This document shows, in pieces, positions 1-8,010 of a stretch of 64,000 nucleotides of DNA. Location: assembly GCF_002811945.1 (NCBI RefSeq), contig NZ_NPDX01000001.1:1558501-1622500 (forward strand), read 5' to 3'. The translations under genes were made by a program, and so were the position numbers. The notes under the pieces are model-generated. The model was not told the origin of the DNA and did no database searches. It saw only the letters and a list, made by a program, of their open reading frames with translations. Every line of letters begins with the position of its first letter. The first letter of the stretch is position 1. This DNA comes from Leptospira harrisiae (GTDB taxonomy: Bacteria > Spirochaetota > Leptospiria > Leptospirales > Leptospiraceae).

Positions 1-2
1 AT

Positions 3-392
3 CAGTCTACCATCCAAATCGAGGAACTCAAACTCAATGGAAATCATTACCTAGCCAAACTAAAGGGTTTTGAAACTCCAGAAACTGTCATCAAATACCG
101 TGGATTTTCTTTGTTATGGAAAAGGGAAGATTTACCTAAAGCCACTGAAGGCGAAATTTACACCGAAGATTTAGTCGGTCTCATTGCCATTTCCAAAGAA
201 ACGAGCCAATCGTTGAATTATGTAGTGACCCAAGTCATAGACAACCCCGCTCATCCCATTTTGGAACTAAAACCAAAAACTGGCGAAGGCGAAACAGTCC
301 TCATTCCTTTTCTCCATCAGTTTGTGGGGGATTGGAACTTAGAATCCAAAACCTTAGAAATCATAGGCTGGGAGCAGTGGATTGAAGTTTAA
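3..392 (+). CDS. rimM: Ribosome maturation factor RimM (partial, 5' end outside window)
   Basis: The reading frame is open from the left edge and ends in TAA at 390-392, so only the C-terminal part (about 129 residues) is visible. It contains the end of the RimM N-terminal domain (YRGF...LLWKREDLP) and the PRC-barrel segment with the typical YTEDLVGL and IPFLHQFV stretches. RimM assists maturation of the 16S rRNA 3' domain and binds ribosomal protein S19. The identification is supported by context: trmD follows with an 11-bp overlap, then rplS, the classical rpsP-rimM-trmD-rplS order. The N-terminus and promoter lie outside the window. Confidence 0.93.
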   Translation, partial: QSTIQIEELKLNGNHYLAKLKGFETPETVIKYRGFSLLWKREDLPKATEGEIYTEDLVGLIAISKETSQSLNYVVTQVIDNPAHPILELKPKTGEGETVLIPFLHQFVGDWNLESKTLEIIGWEQWIEV

Positions 393-1035
393 TTTCATCA
401 CTCTTTTTCCAGAAAAAATCACCTCTTACTTTGATACAGGAATCCCTGGAAAAGCCGTAAAACAAGGGGTGGTAGAAATCAATACTGTCCACCTTCGCGA
501 CTTTGCGGACAACAAACACCAAAAGGTAGATGATACAATTTATGGCGGGGGACCTGGGATGCTTTTGCAAGTGGGACCCATTTTTCGGGCCCTAGAATCC
601 CTTGGGGAAAATAAAGGGAAGGTCATCTTACTTAGCCCTTCCGGTGAACTTTTTAACCAGACTTTAGCTCGGGAGATTTTTGAATCCTCGGAGACCATCA
701 CTTTGATTTCCGGGTACTACGAAGGGGTCGACCATCGTGTCACGGAGCATTTAATTGACAGGGAAGTGGCCATTGGAAACTATGTTATTTCATCGGGGGA
801 TTTAGCTGCTCTCGTTGTTGCCGATTGCCTGTCTCGGTTTGTTCCGGGATTTTTAGGAAAAGAAGAAAGCCTTCTAGAAGAATCGCACAATGAAACAGAA
901 GAATTAGAATACCCCCAATATACAAAACCCTATGATTTTATGGGTTGGACAGTTCCTGATGTGCTCCTTGGGGGTCATCATGAAGAGATCCGGAAATGGC
1001 GGCAAAAAAACCGCAAAACAAGAAATCATTCTTAG
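382..1035 (+). CDS. trmD: tRNA (guanine-N1)-methyltransferase TrmD
   Basis: TrmD methylates G37 of tRNAs with S-adenosylmethionine to prevent +1 frameshifting. The 217-residue product begins FNFITLFPE, has the YGGGPGM loop, and the knot motifs [13 protein letters not shown] and [15 protein letters not shown] that form the trefoil-knot SAM site; the C-terminal part carries the PQYTKP and [13 protein letters not shown] stretches. All are family hallmarks. The start is TTG at 382, which overlaps the rimM stop by 11 bp, so translation is likely coupled. The length is slightly shorter than the usual 230-250 residues, with a trimmed C-terminus. Confidence 0.97.
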   Translation: MKFNFITLFPEKITSYFDTGIPGKAVKQGVVEINTVHLRDFADNKHQKVDDTIYGGGPGMLLQVGPIFRALESLGENKGKVILLSPSGELFNQTLAREIFESSETITLISGYYEGVDHRVTEHLIDREVAIGNYVISSGDLAALVVADCLSRFVPGFLGKEESLLEESHNETEELEYPQYTKPYDFMGWTVPDVLLGGHHEEIRKWRQKNRKTRNHS

Positions 1036-1043
1036 AGGAAGCC

Positions 1044-1481
1044 ATGAATCAGATTCTAGAAACAGCACTCGCAGGCGAAGCAAAGAACGAACTTAATTTC
1101 GAAATTGGTGATACTGTAAAAGTTCACTACAAAATCGTTGAATCTGGAAAAGAACGTGTTCAGGTTTACGAAGGTGTTGTGATCTCCATTGCGAACAAAT
1201 CACAAAGCAAAACTTTCACTGTAAGACGTGTTTCTTACGATATCGGAGTGGAAAGAATTTTCCCACTTCATAGCCCAAGAATTGCAAAGATCGAACTCGT
1301 TCGTAAAGGATCTGTTCGTCGTGCAAAACTTTTCTATCTCCGTGATAAAAAAGGAAAAGCGGGACGTATCAAAGAAAGAAAAGGCGGACAAGCAATTGTT
1401 GCCAAAGATAAAAAGAGACAGGATGAGGCTTCTAAAGCCGCTCTTGCACAAGCAAAAGCTGCAGAAGCACCTAGCGCATAA
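1044..1481 (+). CDS. rplS: 50S ribosomal protein L19
   Basis: L19 sits at the interface of the ribosomal subunits. The product (145 residues) contains the family signature [15 protein letters not shown], the VYEGVVI strand, [21 protein letters not shown] and the basic [11 protein letters not shown] segment, followed by a spirochaete-style Lys/Ala-rich tail. I chose ATG at 1044 because an AGAGGA ribosome binding site lies at 1034-1039 and because L19 normally starts just before this point; a longer frame opening at 996 would overlap trmD. It is the last gene of the rimM-trmD-rplS run and is followed by a hairpin. Confidence 0.97.
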   Translation: MNQILETALAGEAKNELNFEIGDTVKVHYKIVESGKERVQVYEGVVISIANKSQSKTFTVRRVSYDIGVERIFPLHSPRIAKIELVRKGSVRRAKLFYLRDKKGKAGRIKERKGGQAIVAKDKKRQDEASKAALAQAKAAEAPSA

Positions 1482-1491
1482 TTTCTCTTGA

Positions 1492-1517
1492 AACGGTCGT
1501 CACTCGGCCGTTCTTTC
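1492..1517 (+). terminator. Hairpin after rplS, possible terminator or attenuator
   Basis: Arms AACGGTCG (1492-1499) and CGGCCGTT (1505-1512) pair over 8 bp with one G-U wobble and a 5-nt loop, followed by CTTTCC. The run of T is short, so termination may be partial. It lies between rplS and the catalytic start region of rnhB. Confidence 0.5.
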
Positions 1518-1537
1518 CTGAATTTCAAATCCCTCAC

Positions 1538-2245
1538 CTGACCTGTTATTCACTCGATGAAGCAGGTCGTGGTACACTTGCTGGCCCCGTTTCTGTGGGC
1601 TGTGTTTCCTTTGACCTTCCTACCTTAGAAAAAATCAAAAATGGCGAAATCTTAAAAGGTCTTCGCGATTCTAAAAAAATTCCTGAACCCAAACGTATCG
1701 AACTTAGATCGGAAATTTTAAGACATGTATCTTATTATCGTGTGGCCTTTGTTAGCGCCAAGTTCATTGATCGTTATAATATCAACCAAGCTATTTTTTA
1801 TGGGATGAACCGCTGTTTGCCGACAAACCTACAACCATTTGAATTCAATACTGCTGCGCATGAAAAATTGCATTTGTCCACTTCTACTTACGATGGAGAG
1901 ACAAATCGCAATGAAGACAAATTGTTAAATACTAAGCCTTATCTCCTCGCCGATGGAAATTATAAACTAAAGATCACAAAACCTATAGAAGGTTATTTTT
2001 CGCTTCCCAAAGGAGATGATTTGATTCCTTCCATTTCTGCGGCATCGATCCTTGCCAAAACCTATAGAGATGAATATATGGAAAAAATGGATTTAAAATA
2101 CCCAGGTTATGGGTTTGCCAAACACAAGGGTTACGGAACCGAAGAACATAGGGATGCCCTTTTGAAACTCGGAATTTCTCCCATCCACCGGTTGAGTTTT
2201 TGTAAATTTCTCCGATCTGAAGGAAGTGAACCCACTCTTTTCTAA
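1538..2245 (+). CDS. rnhB: Ribonuclease HII, start codon uncertain
   Basis: RNase HII removes RNA from RNA/DNA hybrids, including single misincorporated ribonucleotides. The catalytic N-terminal motif DEAGRGTLAGPVSVG is encoded from 1556 onward, and SISAASILAKTYRD and YGFAKHKGYGT complete the family pattern. No ATG, GTG or TTG precedes the DEAGRG motif in this frame back to the stop at 1472; the only candidates are CTG at 1538 or rare ATC, ATT or ATA codons. A GTG at 1595 would delete the catalytic aspartate and glutamate. I therefore placed the start provisionally at CTG 1538 (235 residues). There is a poorly conserved insertion around 1860-1990. Confidence 0.88.
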   Translation: MTCYSLDEAGRGTLAGPVSVGCVSFDLPTLEKIKNGEILKGLRDSKKIPEPKRIELRSEILRHVSYYRVAFVSAKFIDRYNINQAIFYGMNRCLPTNLQPFEFNTAAHEKLHLSTSTYDGETNRNEDKLLNTKPYLLADGNYKLKITKPIEGYFSLPKGDDLIPSISAASILAKTYRDEYMEKMDLKYPGYGFAKHKGYGTEEHRDALLKLGISPIHRLSFCKFLRSEGSEPTLF

Positions 2246-2882
2246 TTTAAACTCACTCTCACCTTTTCTCTCTTTGGGGAAATTGGTGTCCGACAAAAAT
2301 GTAAGTTTTCTTCAGACAAATGCCTTTCACTCTATTCCAACTGAAAAAGGAATCGGCAAAACAAAAGTTAATTTTCAACAAACATCCGTTCCCAACCCGA
2401 AAGACCAATTGGTCTTGTTTGGAGAAGGTATCGAAAAAGAGACCCAAATAAACTCAGGTAAAGCAGAGAATCTTTTTAGGTGGGAGCATTGGAAGGCGAT
2501 TCAATCTGATTCTAAACCAAATGAAGTTTCTGAATTAAAACCAGTTTGGAATTATCTTTTAGGCGAAACTGGATTTTCAGATCTTCTTTCCTTTATAGAT
2601 CCAGATTCAAAAGAATCATTACAAATGATAGTGGAACCGAAAAACAAAGGTTTGGTTCTCTATGTGTTTTGGGAGTCCAAAGAAACAGGAGCGATGGGAA
2701 TCCAGTTCCATTATGATCCCGAAAAAGAAAAACCAGTTCTTGTGCAACTCACAACAGAAAGTTCCTTTCAAGCTATGGACTTGGGAAAGTCTTTTGTAAC
2801 TCTTACTCGGGACTTTCCCCAAATTCAATCCGTACAAATGGATGTTTGGAAAAAAGATTCCTATAACGGAGATTATAGATGA
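2226..2882 (+). CDS. Unknown protein between rnhB and the FlhB C-terminal-like gene
   Basis: 218 residues, GTG start at 2226, overlapping the rnhB stop by 20 bp and the next gene by 4 bp, so it is in the same operon. I recognise no domain. The N-terminal third is Ser/Asn/Lys rich and probably disordered; the C-terminal part (from about residue 90) alternates predicted strands and helices (ESLQMIVEPKN, GLVLYVFWES, KPVLVQLTTES). Its position matches ylqG of Bacillus, between rnhB and an flhB-like gene. Since FliK-type proteins act on the FlhB C-terminal domain, a divergent FliK-like role is conceivable, but this rests on position only. Confidence 0.75.
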   Translation: MNPLFSNLNSLSPFLSLGKLVSDKNVSFLQTNAFHSIPTEKGIGKTKVNFQQTSVPNPKDQLVLFGEGIEKETQINSGKAENLFRWEHWKAIQSDSKPNEVSELKPVWNYLLGETGFSDLLSFIDPDSKESLQMIVEPKNKGLVLYVFWESKETGAMGIQFHYDPEKEKPVLVQLTTESSFQAMDLGKSFVTLTRDFPQIQSVQMDVWKKDSYNGDYR

Positions 2883-3139
2883 AACAGAAGATGGCAGCCC
2901 TTGCTTATAATCCAAACCTCCATGCGGCACCGAAACTCGTAGCAAAAGCCGAAGGTAGGTTTGCAGAAAATTTGATTCGTATCGCTCGTGAGGCAGGTGT
3001 TCTTGTCATACGTGATGAAGTCATGATTCAAACCTTAGATCATCTCCCTAATGGGAAAGAAATTCCGAGAGATTTGTATGAAGCTGTGGCTGCAGTGTTT
3101 CGAATCCTTGTTTTAGAGAGACAAAAGAAAAACAATTGA
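2879..3139 (+). CDS. Free-standing FlhB C-terminal-domain-like protein (YlqH/FlhX type)
   Basis: 86 residues with the fold pattern of the cytoplasmic C-terminal domain of FlhB/YscU export-switch proteins: AALAYNPNLHAAPKLVAKAEG, then LIRIAREAGVLVIRD and GKEIPRDLYEAVAAVFRIL. In full FlhB the equivalent segment follows the self-cleaving NPTH site; here AYNPNLHAAPK is at the matching place, with NPNL instead of NPTH. No membrane part is present. Such orphan domains exist in Bacillus (YlqH) and other bacteria and can sometimes replace part of FlhB. It overlaps the upstream unknown gene by 4 bp (ATGA). Confidence 0.85.
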   Translation: MKQKMAALAYNPNLHAAPKLVAKAEGRFAENLIRIAREAGVLVIRDEVMIQTLDHLPNGKEIPRDLYEAVAAVFRILVLERQKKNN

Positions 3140-3173
3140 TGTTTCTACGCTTCTTACTAGAATTTACGCAATT

Positions 3174-4361
3174 ATGCGGAAAATTTCCATTCGAGATCTT
3201 GAACCTGGCTCGAAGTTTACTAAGTCAATTTATTTAGATAAAGATACAGTTTTTGTTGGAGCTGAGCAACCCATCACTCAACAAGATTTAGACCGCTTGG
3301 TCCAATTCGGAATCACCTTTGTTTTAACAGATGGTGAAAAGGTATTGGCCGAAGGTGGAGACAAAACCACAGCAGGTGCAGGGCCAGGTTACTTCGATAC
3401 CAATCTTCCTTTTTATCAGGATGATGAAAACTCGACTCGTTTTAAGTATCTATTAGAAAAAACCAATACAACTAAGGTTGAGTTCAATTCTGTTTTCAAA
3501 GACTGTTTTGAATTGGTACAAAAAACCTATAAATCGGCATCTGAGGGTCGTTATACGGAGATCCGAGAGTTCCGTGAGATTGCAGAAAGAATCGCCGATC
3601 ATACAAAAGCGAACGCACAGATACCTATTTTACTTTTATCACATTCTCATTCTGGATATTATCTATACACTCATATATGTTATGCGACATTCTTTTCTGT
3701 GATGTTAGGAAACTTTTTAGAGTTTTCTAGACCTAAATTAATCGATTTAGCATTGGCTTCTCTATTTGCAGATATCGGAATGGTGACAGTCCCCGAAGAA
3801 GTTTCTGAGAAAAAAGGTGCCCTTTCTGAATTAGATTTAAAAACCATCAAACGCCATCCAGTGACTGGTTACCAAATCCTCACTCAAAGATTGAAATTAA
3901 AAAATTCCCTTGCAATCGTTGCCTTACAACACCATGAAGCAGTGGATGGAACTGGGTATCCACAAAGGATTTTGGCAAACCAAATTGAAGAACTCACAAA
4001 AGTTTTTATGATTGCAGACCAATTTGCTGCGATGATCCATCCAAGACCGTATAGACAAGCTATCCTTCCTTATGAAGCAATGAAAATTATGATTAGCGAA
4101 AACGTGAACCGTTTTGATTTAAAAATGGTAAGATTATTTTTGAATAAACTTTCTATGTTTCCTGTGGGGTCCGGTGTGGTTCTTTCTGACCTAAGAATGG
4201 GTATGGTCATTGAATCCAATAAAGATAAACCCCTTCGTCCCGTCATTCGAGTCACTAAAGATGCAGAAGGCAAACGTCTAAAACATTTAGAATTTGTGGA
4301 CCTTATGAAAGACCTCAATCTCTACATCCAACAAGCCATTCCTTTTTCCCAAATTTACTAA
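3174..4361 (+). CDS. HD-GYP-family protein with degenerate HD pair
   Basis: 395 residues. The N-terminal segment (MRKISIRDLEPGSKFTKSIYL) resembles the short domain that often precedes HD-GYP. The catalytic domain has the GYP signature intact (HHEAVDGTGYP, residues 253-263) and the KRHPVTGYQIL helix, but the conserved His-Asp pair reads LFADIGM: alanine 199 replaces the metal-binding histidine while Asp200 is kept. Canonical HD-GYP proteins hydrolyse cyclic di-GMP with a di- or tri-iron centre, so this one may be weak or a receptor rather than an enzyme. No membrane or receiver domain is visible. Confidence 0.88.
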   Translation: MRKISIRDLEPGSKFTKSIYLDKDTVFVGAEQPITQQDLDRLVQFGITFVLTDGEKVLAEGGDKTTAGAGPGYFDTNLPFYQDDENSTRFKYLLEKTNTTKVEFNSVFKDCFELVQKTYKSASEGRYTEIREFREIAERIADHTKANAQIPILLLSHSHSGYYLYTHICYATFFSVMLGNFLEFSRPKLIDLALASLFADIGMVTVPEEVSEKKGALSELDLKTIKRHPVTGYQILTQRLKLKNSLAIVALQHHEAVDGTGYPQRILANQIEELTKVFMIADQFAAMIHPRPYRQAILPYEAMKIMISENVNRFDLKMVRLFLNKLSMFPVGSGVVLSDLRMGMVIESNKDKPLRPVIRVTKDAEGKRLKHLEFVDLMKDLNLYIQQAIPFSQIY

Positions 4362-4380
4362 CCTACAAGGTGATTGGCAG

Positions 4381-4728
4381 ATGCCAAAAAAAACGGACCT
4401 AGGGAGACTAGGAGAAGGTTTGGGATGTGAATACTTGGTTTCTCTTGGTCATACCATCCTTTTTCGCAACTACCGAAAGTCCTTCGGTGAATTAGACATA
4501 ATTAGTTTGTGGAACAATTCACTTCATTGTTCTGAAGTCAAAACTTGGGATGAAAGGAACGGATTTCATCCCTTGGAATGCTTTCATGAGACAAAACGTA
4601 TGAGAATGCGGAAGGTATATTACTATTTAATCAGAGAAATACCGGCTTTTGTTCACCTAACACCTTCTTTTAATTTGATCCATATCACTGAAAAAAAGGA
4701 AGTGCGTTTTTATTCGTCAATCTTCTAA
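4381..4728 (+). CDS. YraN/UPF0102-family protein
   Basis: 115 residues, ATG start 19 bp after the HD-GYP gene. The family pattern is visible: DLGRLGEGLGCEYLVSLGHTIL, RNYRKSFGELDIIS and SEVKTW, giving the Glu/Asp...Glu-x-Lys arrangement of a PD-(D/E)xK nuclease fold. YraN proteins are found in most bacteria, often next to rnhB, and their role is unsettled (DNA repair or recombination is suspected). The proximity to rnhB here agrees with that common linkage, although three genes intervene. Confidence 0.9.
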   Translation: MPKKTDLGRLGEGLGCEYLVSLGHTILFRNYRKSFGELDIISLWNNSLHCSEVKTWDERNGFHPLECFHETKRMRMRKVYYYLIREIPAFVHLTPSFNLIHITEKKEVRFYSSIF

Positions 4729-4790
4729 AATACTTCATCAAGGGATTTTTGTACCGGGCCGATTGATGATGTATCCCATAAGGGAAAACG

Positions 4791-4811
4791 CTCTCAAGGA
4801 TGAGAGTTTGA
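4791..4811 (+). other. Small hairpin ahead of the 66-aa gene
   Basis: CTCTCA (4791-4796), loop AGGA, TGAGAG (4801-4806), then TTTGATTGTT. It could be a weak terminator after yraN or a 5'-leader structure for the small gene that follows. The stem is only 6 bp. Confidence 0.3.
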
Positions 4812-4832
4812 TTGTTACAAGGAAGTAACCAC

Positions 4833-5033
4833 ATGAGTCAATTTAGTATTTTTGGGAATTTAGCAGAAACCGACGAATTTGGACCAGATCCGGTATTACT
4901 CCGGAAAAGGGGGATGGCATCGACCATCCAGAAAAAATTCGAAAATTATAAAAAGAAAATCGATGATCCAGCTTATATGGATTATGCGATCAATAAAATT
5001 GCGATGGAAATTTCGCATTTTATTTCAAAATAA
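4833..5033 (+). CDS. Small conserved-looking protein, unknown function
   Basis: 66 residues starting at ATG 4833, with an AAGGAAG ribosome binding site at about 4819-4825; an upstream TTG at 4812 would include that site in the coding region and is unlikely. The sequence is charged and mostly helical (TIQKKFENYKKKIDDPAYMDYAINKIAMEISHF), with no signal peptide or membrane segment. The strong binding site and codon pattern support a real gene. I do not recognise the family. It abuts the minus-strand ATPase gene, with stop codons adjacent at 5033/5034. Confidence 0.75.
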   Translation: MSQFSIFGNLAETDEFGPDPVLLRKRGMASTIQKKFENYKKKIDDPAYMDYAINKIAMEISHFISK

Positions 5034-6536
5034 TCACCCTAAACTGTAAATCCATTGGTAGCCGATGCAATAGTCCACTGCTTCCCAAATATGTACTTCC
5101 TTGGTTCGGGGGGATAGGTTCCAATCTGCAATGGTCCTTGCTAAAGAAATGATTTGTTTTTTCTTTCGTAGGGACAGTTGTTTCGTTTGATTTTCTGTAT
5201 CTAAAATTTTTTGGATTTTGGTTTCTTCATTTTCAGGAATTATGTTTGTGTTTCGAAAGGCAAACCTTTCCAAAATAGTTTGTTTCATTTTTAATTCTTC
5301 TAGTTTGATACACCGATCATTTGTTGTTTCGAATAAGGTTTGAAAGATTGTGATTCGATCTAAAAAAGCCCCGCTAATTTTTTGTAAATACAAACGAATC
5401 CTCTGCAAGGAACAGTGACACACTTGGTTACTATGATAATTTCCACAAGGACAGGGGTTCGCTGATAACATCAACGTAAAATCTGTTTTTAATTTTGTCT
5501 TTTCATTCATCCTAACAATTTCTAAATACGAATCTTCCATTGGCATTCGTAAACTTTCTAAAATTCGATCTTTGAATTCCAAAGCTTCATCTAAGTATAA
5601 GATTCCTCCAAAGGCTTTTGAGATTTCTCCAGGTTGGAAGGGAAGTCCTCCACCTACGAGTCCTACTTCGGTAGCGGAATGGTGAGGGGAGCGAAACGGA
5701 CGTTTGTTGGAGGGAATTTCAAACTCTCCTTCGAAAGTCCAAATTCCTTGGTTTTTAAGGTCTCTTGTCTCTTTTGAGGGCAATAAGGATTCTAACATAC
5801 GGTGGAGCATAGTTTTTCCCGAACCTGGGCTTCCTAATAGTAGGCTATGGTGTTTTCCGAGGAGGGAATACATAAGACCTTGGAACACTTTCATTTGGTA
5901 TGGATCTAATAAAACATGATCCCAAGTGAGAGGTTCCGATTGCGGAGAAGGAATCCCTCGGCAGTTTGGCAGGACACCTGTTAAGTCACGAACTTCATCT
6001 AAGTGGTCTAAAAAGTAATACTGGCCTTCCGGTAGTGTTTCTTTTTCTAGGGAACGAGGAAGACAGACAGAAACTCCATTCTGGTCCTGATTTTGCCAGA
6101 GATAAGGCAAAAGTTCCTTTCCTCCCACGACAGAACCATCCAGTCCCAAACCACCTAAAAACAGAATCTGCCTTTCCTGTTCTTTGATTTGATCAGTAGC
6201 AAGGAGGATGCCCACAGCCATCGCCAGATCCAAACAGACCATCCTTTTGGGTATATGAGCTGGCTTTAAATTGATGATGATGGTTTCGAGTGGGAACTGG
6301 TACCCAGAAGCCTCCAGAGCCAAACGGATGCGGTCTTTGGACTCTTTGGTGGAGAGAGAAGCACAACCTAAAATTTGAAAATGGGGCAGACCTCTTCGTA
6401 TCCCCACCTCCACTTGGATTTCTTTTGTCCCATTCCATTCATACATTAAGCTACCAACTTCTGCGCGTTTGGGGATCACAACCAGATGGGTAATGTTTTC
6501 TCTCTTTTGGGCCAAAAAATAAAAAAGACTTTTCAT
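5034..6536 (-). CDS. YifB/ComM-family Mg-chelatase-like AAA+ ATPase
   Basis: 500 residues. Domains in order: a Lon-like ChlI N-terminal domain (VEVGIRRGLPHFQILG, KDRIRLALEASGY, NLKPAHIPKR), an AAA+ core with Walker A GSPGSGKT and Walker B GGILYLDEA, the RPFRSPHHSAT and LSANPCPCGNY motifs, and the Mg-chelatase C-terminal helical bundle. ComM, the best studied member, is a branch-migration helicase in natural transformation. The first 30 residues before MYEWNG are unusual; the start could be the ATG at 6446 instead of 6536, and neither has a good ribosome binding site. The gene stands alone on the minus strand. Confidence 0.92.
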   Translation of the reverse strand: MKSLFYFLAQKRENITHLVVIPKRAEVGSLMYEWNGTKEIQVEVGIRRGLPHFQILGCASLSTKESKDRIRLALEASGYQFPLETIIINLKPAHIPKRMVCLDLAMAVGILLATDQIKEQERQILFLGGLGLDGSVVGGKELLPYLWQNQDQNGVSVCLPRSLEKETLPEGQYYFLDHLDEVRDLTGVLPNCRGIPSPQSEPLTWDHVLLDPYQMKVFQGLMYSLLGKHHSLLLGSPGSGKTMLHRMLESLLPSKETRDLKNQGIWTFEGEFEIPSNKRPFRSPHHSATEVGLVGGGLPFQPGEISKAFGGILYLDEALEFKDRILESLRMPMEDSYLEIVRMNEKTKLKTDFTLMLSANPCPCGNYHSNQVCHCSLQRIRLYLQKISGAFLDRITIFQTLFETTNDRCIKLEELKMKQTILERFAFRNTNIIPENEETKIQKILDTENQTKQLSLRKKKQIISLARTIADWNLSPRTKEVHIWEAVDYCIGYQWIYSLG

Positions 6537-6574
6537 AAATAAGGCATCATGGTGACTTTTCCTAAGAGTTTGCT

Positions 6575-6964
6575 TTGAATTGTAGTATCATTCGTGTAAT
6601 TCCCCTCGTTCTTCTCCTTGTGTTCAGTCATTGTTCCCAACGGTTGATTAAAAAAGAAAGATTAAGGGAAATCAATGAATACTATGATGGAAAGACGTAT
6701 GCATTACAAGATGAGATCAAATTCTCTCAAACGGAAGTTTGGAAAAAAGGAACACTTGTAAAGATATACATTGAATCCACACCTTCACTTTTGAAATTGA
6801 AGGTGTATCCCATTGCAGAGTCTAGAGAGTCTTCTGTGGGAAAATTGGCGGCTTATATCATTAATGATGATATAAAAAAGAAGCAGTATGACTTGGAAGA
6901 TGTCGAAGAATGGGTGGGAAAAAAATTCACTCTTGTCGAGCCCAGTGTCAAAAAAAAGAAATAA
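6575..6964 (+). CDS. Small predicted lipoprotein, unknown function
   Basis: 129 residues with TTG start at 6575. The N-terminus IIRVIPLVLLLVFSHC is a lipoprotein signal with cysteine at about residue 20 in a spirochaete-type lipobox. The mature part is charged, has no recognisable domain, and ends in a lysine tail (VKKKK). It runs divergently from the YifB gene, so a promoter presumably lies in the short gap 6537-6574. The start is inferred from the position of the signal sequence, as no strong binding site is visible. Confidence 0.75.
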   Translation: MNCSIIRVIPLVLLLVFSHCSQRLIKKERLREINEYYDGKTYALQDEIKFSQTEVWKKGTLVKIYIESTPSLLKLKVYPIAESRESSVGKLAAYIINDDIKKKQYDLEDVEEWVGKKFTLVEPSVKKKK

Positions 6965-7060
6965 AGGTTTGGGAATTCTCCATTGTCGCAAGTAGTCCGT
7001 TTTTATTCTTTCTTTGTTTCTTGTTCAAGATTCTTCCCTTTTAATCCCGATATTCTAATC

Positions 7061-7981
7061 GTGAAAGCACTTCGGTTGGTAACATTTTCTCTTTGGTTTC
7101 TTTCTGGAACCGTTCTCCTTGCCAATCCCTTTCAAAAAATCCACTCAGAAATCAATGAATCACTCCCTGGCGGAGAATCTGGGATGTTTCGTCTCTTTGG
7201 TTCCCAATCGCAAGAATCAGAAGTTCACAAACTCTTTTCGGTAGGTGTCAATGCATCGACTGACGAGGAAGAAGTGGAACTTGCTTCACTAGATCTCCCT
7301 AAATACATAGATGTTTCTCCTGTTGTGAGTAATACAGTGGTTCATGAATCTGGTATCATCGTAAAAAAATATGCAGTTCAAAAAAAAGACAATCTATCCA
7401 AAATTGCTAGGTCCTTTTCGATTGAACTTTCCAAATTAAAAAAACACAATGGACTCTCCAATGACCAATTGAAAATTGGACAAGTTTTGGAAATACCAGT
7501 CCAAGTGAAGAATGCTTCTTCTTCTCGAGTTGTTCTTAAAAAAATCTTCATAATGCCCGTTCCTCAAAGCCGAGTGACCTCCCGATATGGTCGACGTGTA
7601 GATCCTTTCAACAAATACAACCGAGTGTATCATACAGGTCTTGACTTAGCAGCGAAAGTGGGTGCTCCCGTTTTATCTGCCGCAGATGGAGAAGTTGTTT
7701 TTACTGGTCGCAACGGTGGGTATGGAAATTCAGTCACCATCCAACATAAAAATGGGTATAAAACAGTTTACGCCCATTGTTCACAGATTTTAGTTGAGGT
7801 TGGGGAAACGGTGAAGATGGGTCGTGTGGTGGCACTTGTCGGTAGGACAGGAACAGCAACAGGAGCTCATTTGCATTTTGAAGTGTTTCGAAACGGGAAA
7901 ATTATGAATCCTGAATCGGCTCTGAGTATCACTGAAAAACAAGTCACTAGACTCCCCAAATCTGAAGTAGCCGGAATGTAA
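7061..7981 (+). CDS. LysM-M23 peptidoglycan endopeptidase, exported
   Basis: 306 residues from GTG 7061, chosen because it gives a normal signal peptide (KALRLVTFSLWFLSGTVLLA); the frame also opens at TTG 6983 but that adds 26 unlikely residues. After a low-complexity linker there is one LysM repeat (YAVQKKDNLSKIARSF...LKIGQVLEIP) for peptidoglycan binding, then an M23 (LytM) domain with zinc-site motifs YHTGLDLA and HLHFE and the SRYGRRVDPF start. All expected metal ligands appear present, so it is probably an active cell-wall hydrolase rather than a NlpD/EnvC-type activator. It lies 29 bp upstream of gspC and may help insert the secretion machine through the wall. Confidence 0.93.
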   Translation: MKALRLVTFSLWFLSGTVLLANPFQKIHSEINESLPGGESGMFRLFGSQSQESEVHKLFSVGVNASTDEEEVELASLDLPKYIDVSPVVSNTVVHESGIIVKKYAVQKKDNLSKIARSFSIELSKLKKHNGLSNDQLKIGQVLEIPVQVKNASSSRVVLKKIFIMPVPQSRVTSRYGRRVDPFNKYNRVYHTGLDLAAKVGAPVLSAADGEVVFTGRNGGYGNSVTIQHKNGYKTVYAHCSQILVEVGETVKMGRVVALVGRTGTATGAHLHFEVFRNGKIMNPESALSITEKQVTRLPKSEVAGM

Positions 7982-8010
7982 TCGGAGCCCACCTCCGGTT
8001 TGTGGGGAGC

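Noticed and set aside
4765..4827. 20-codon reading frame before the 66-aa gene
   Set aside because: No ribosome binding site and too short to support as a gene; mentioned only as a possible leader.
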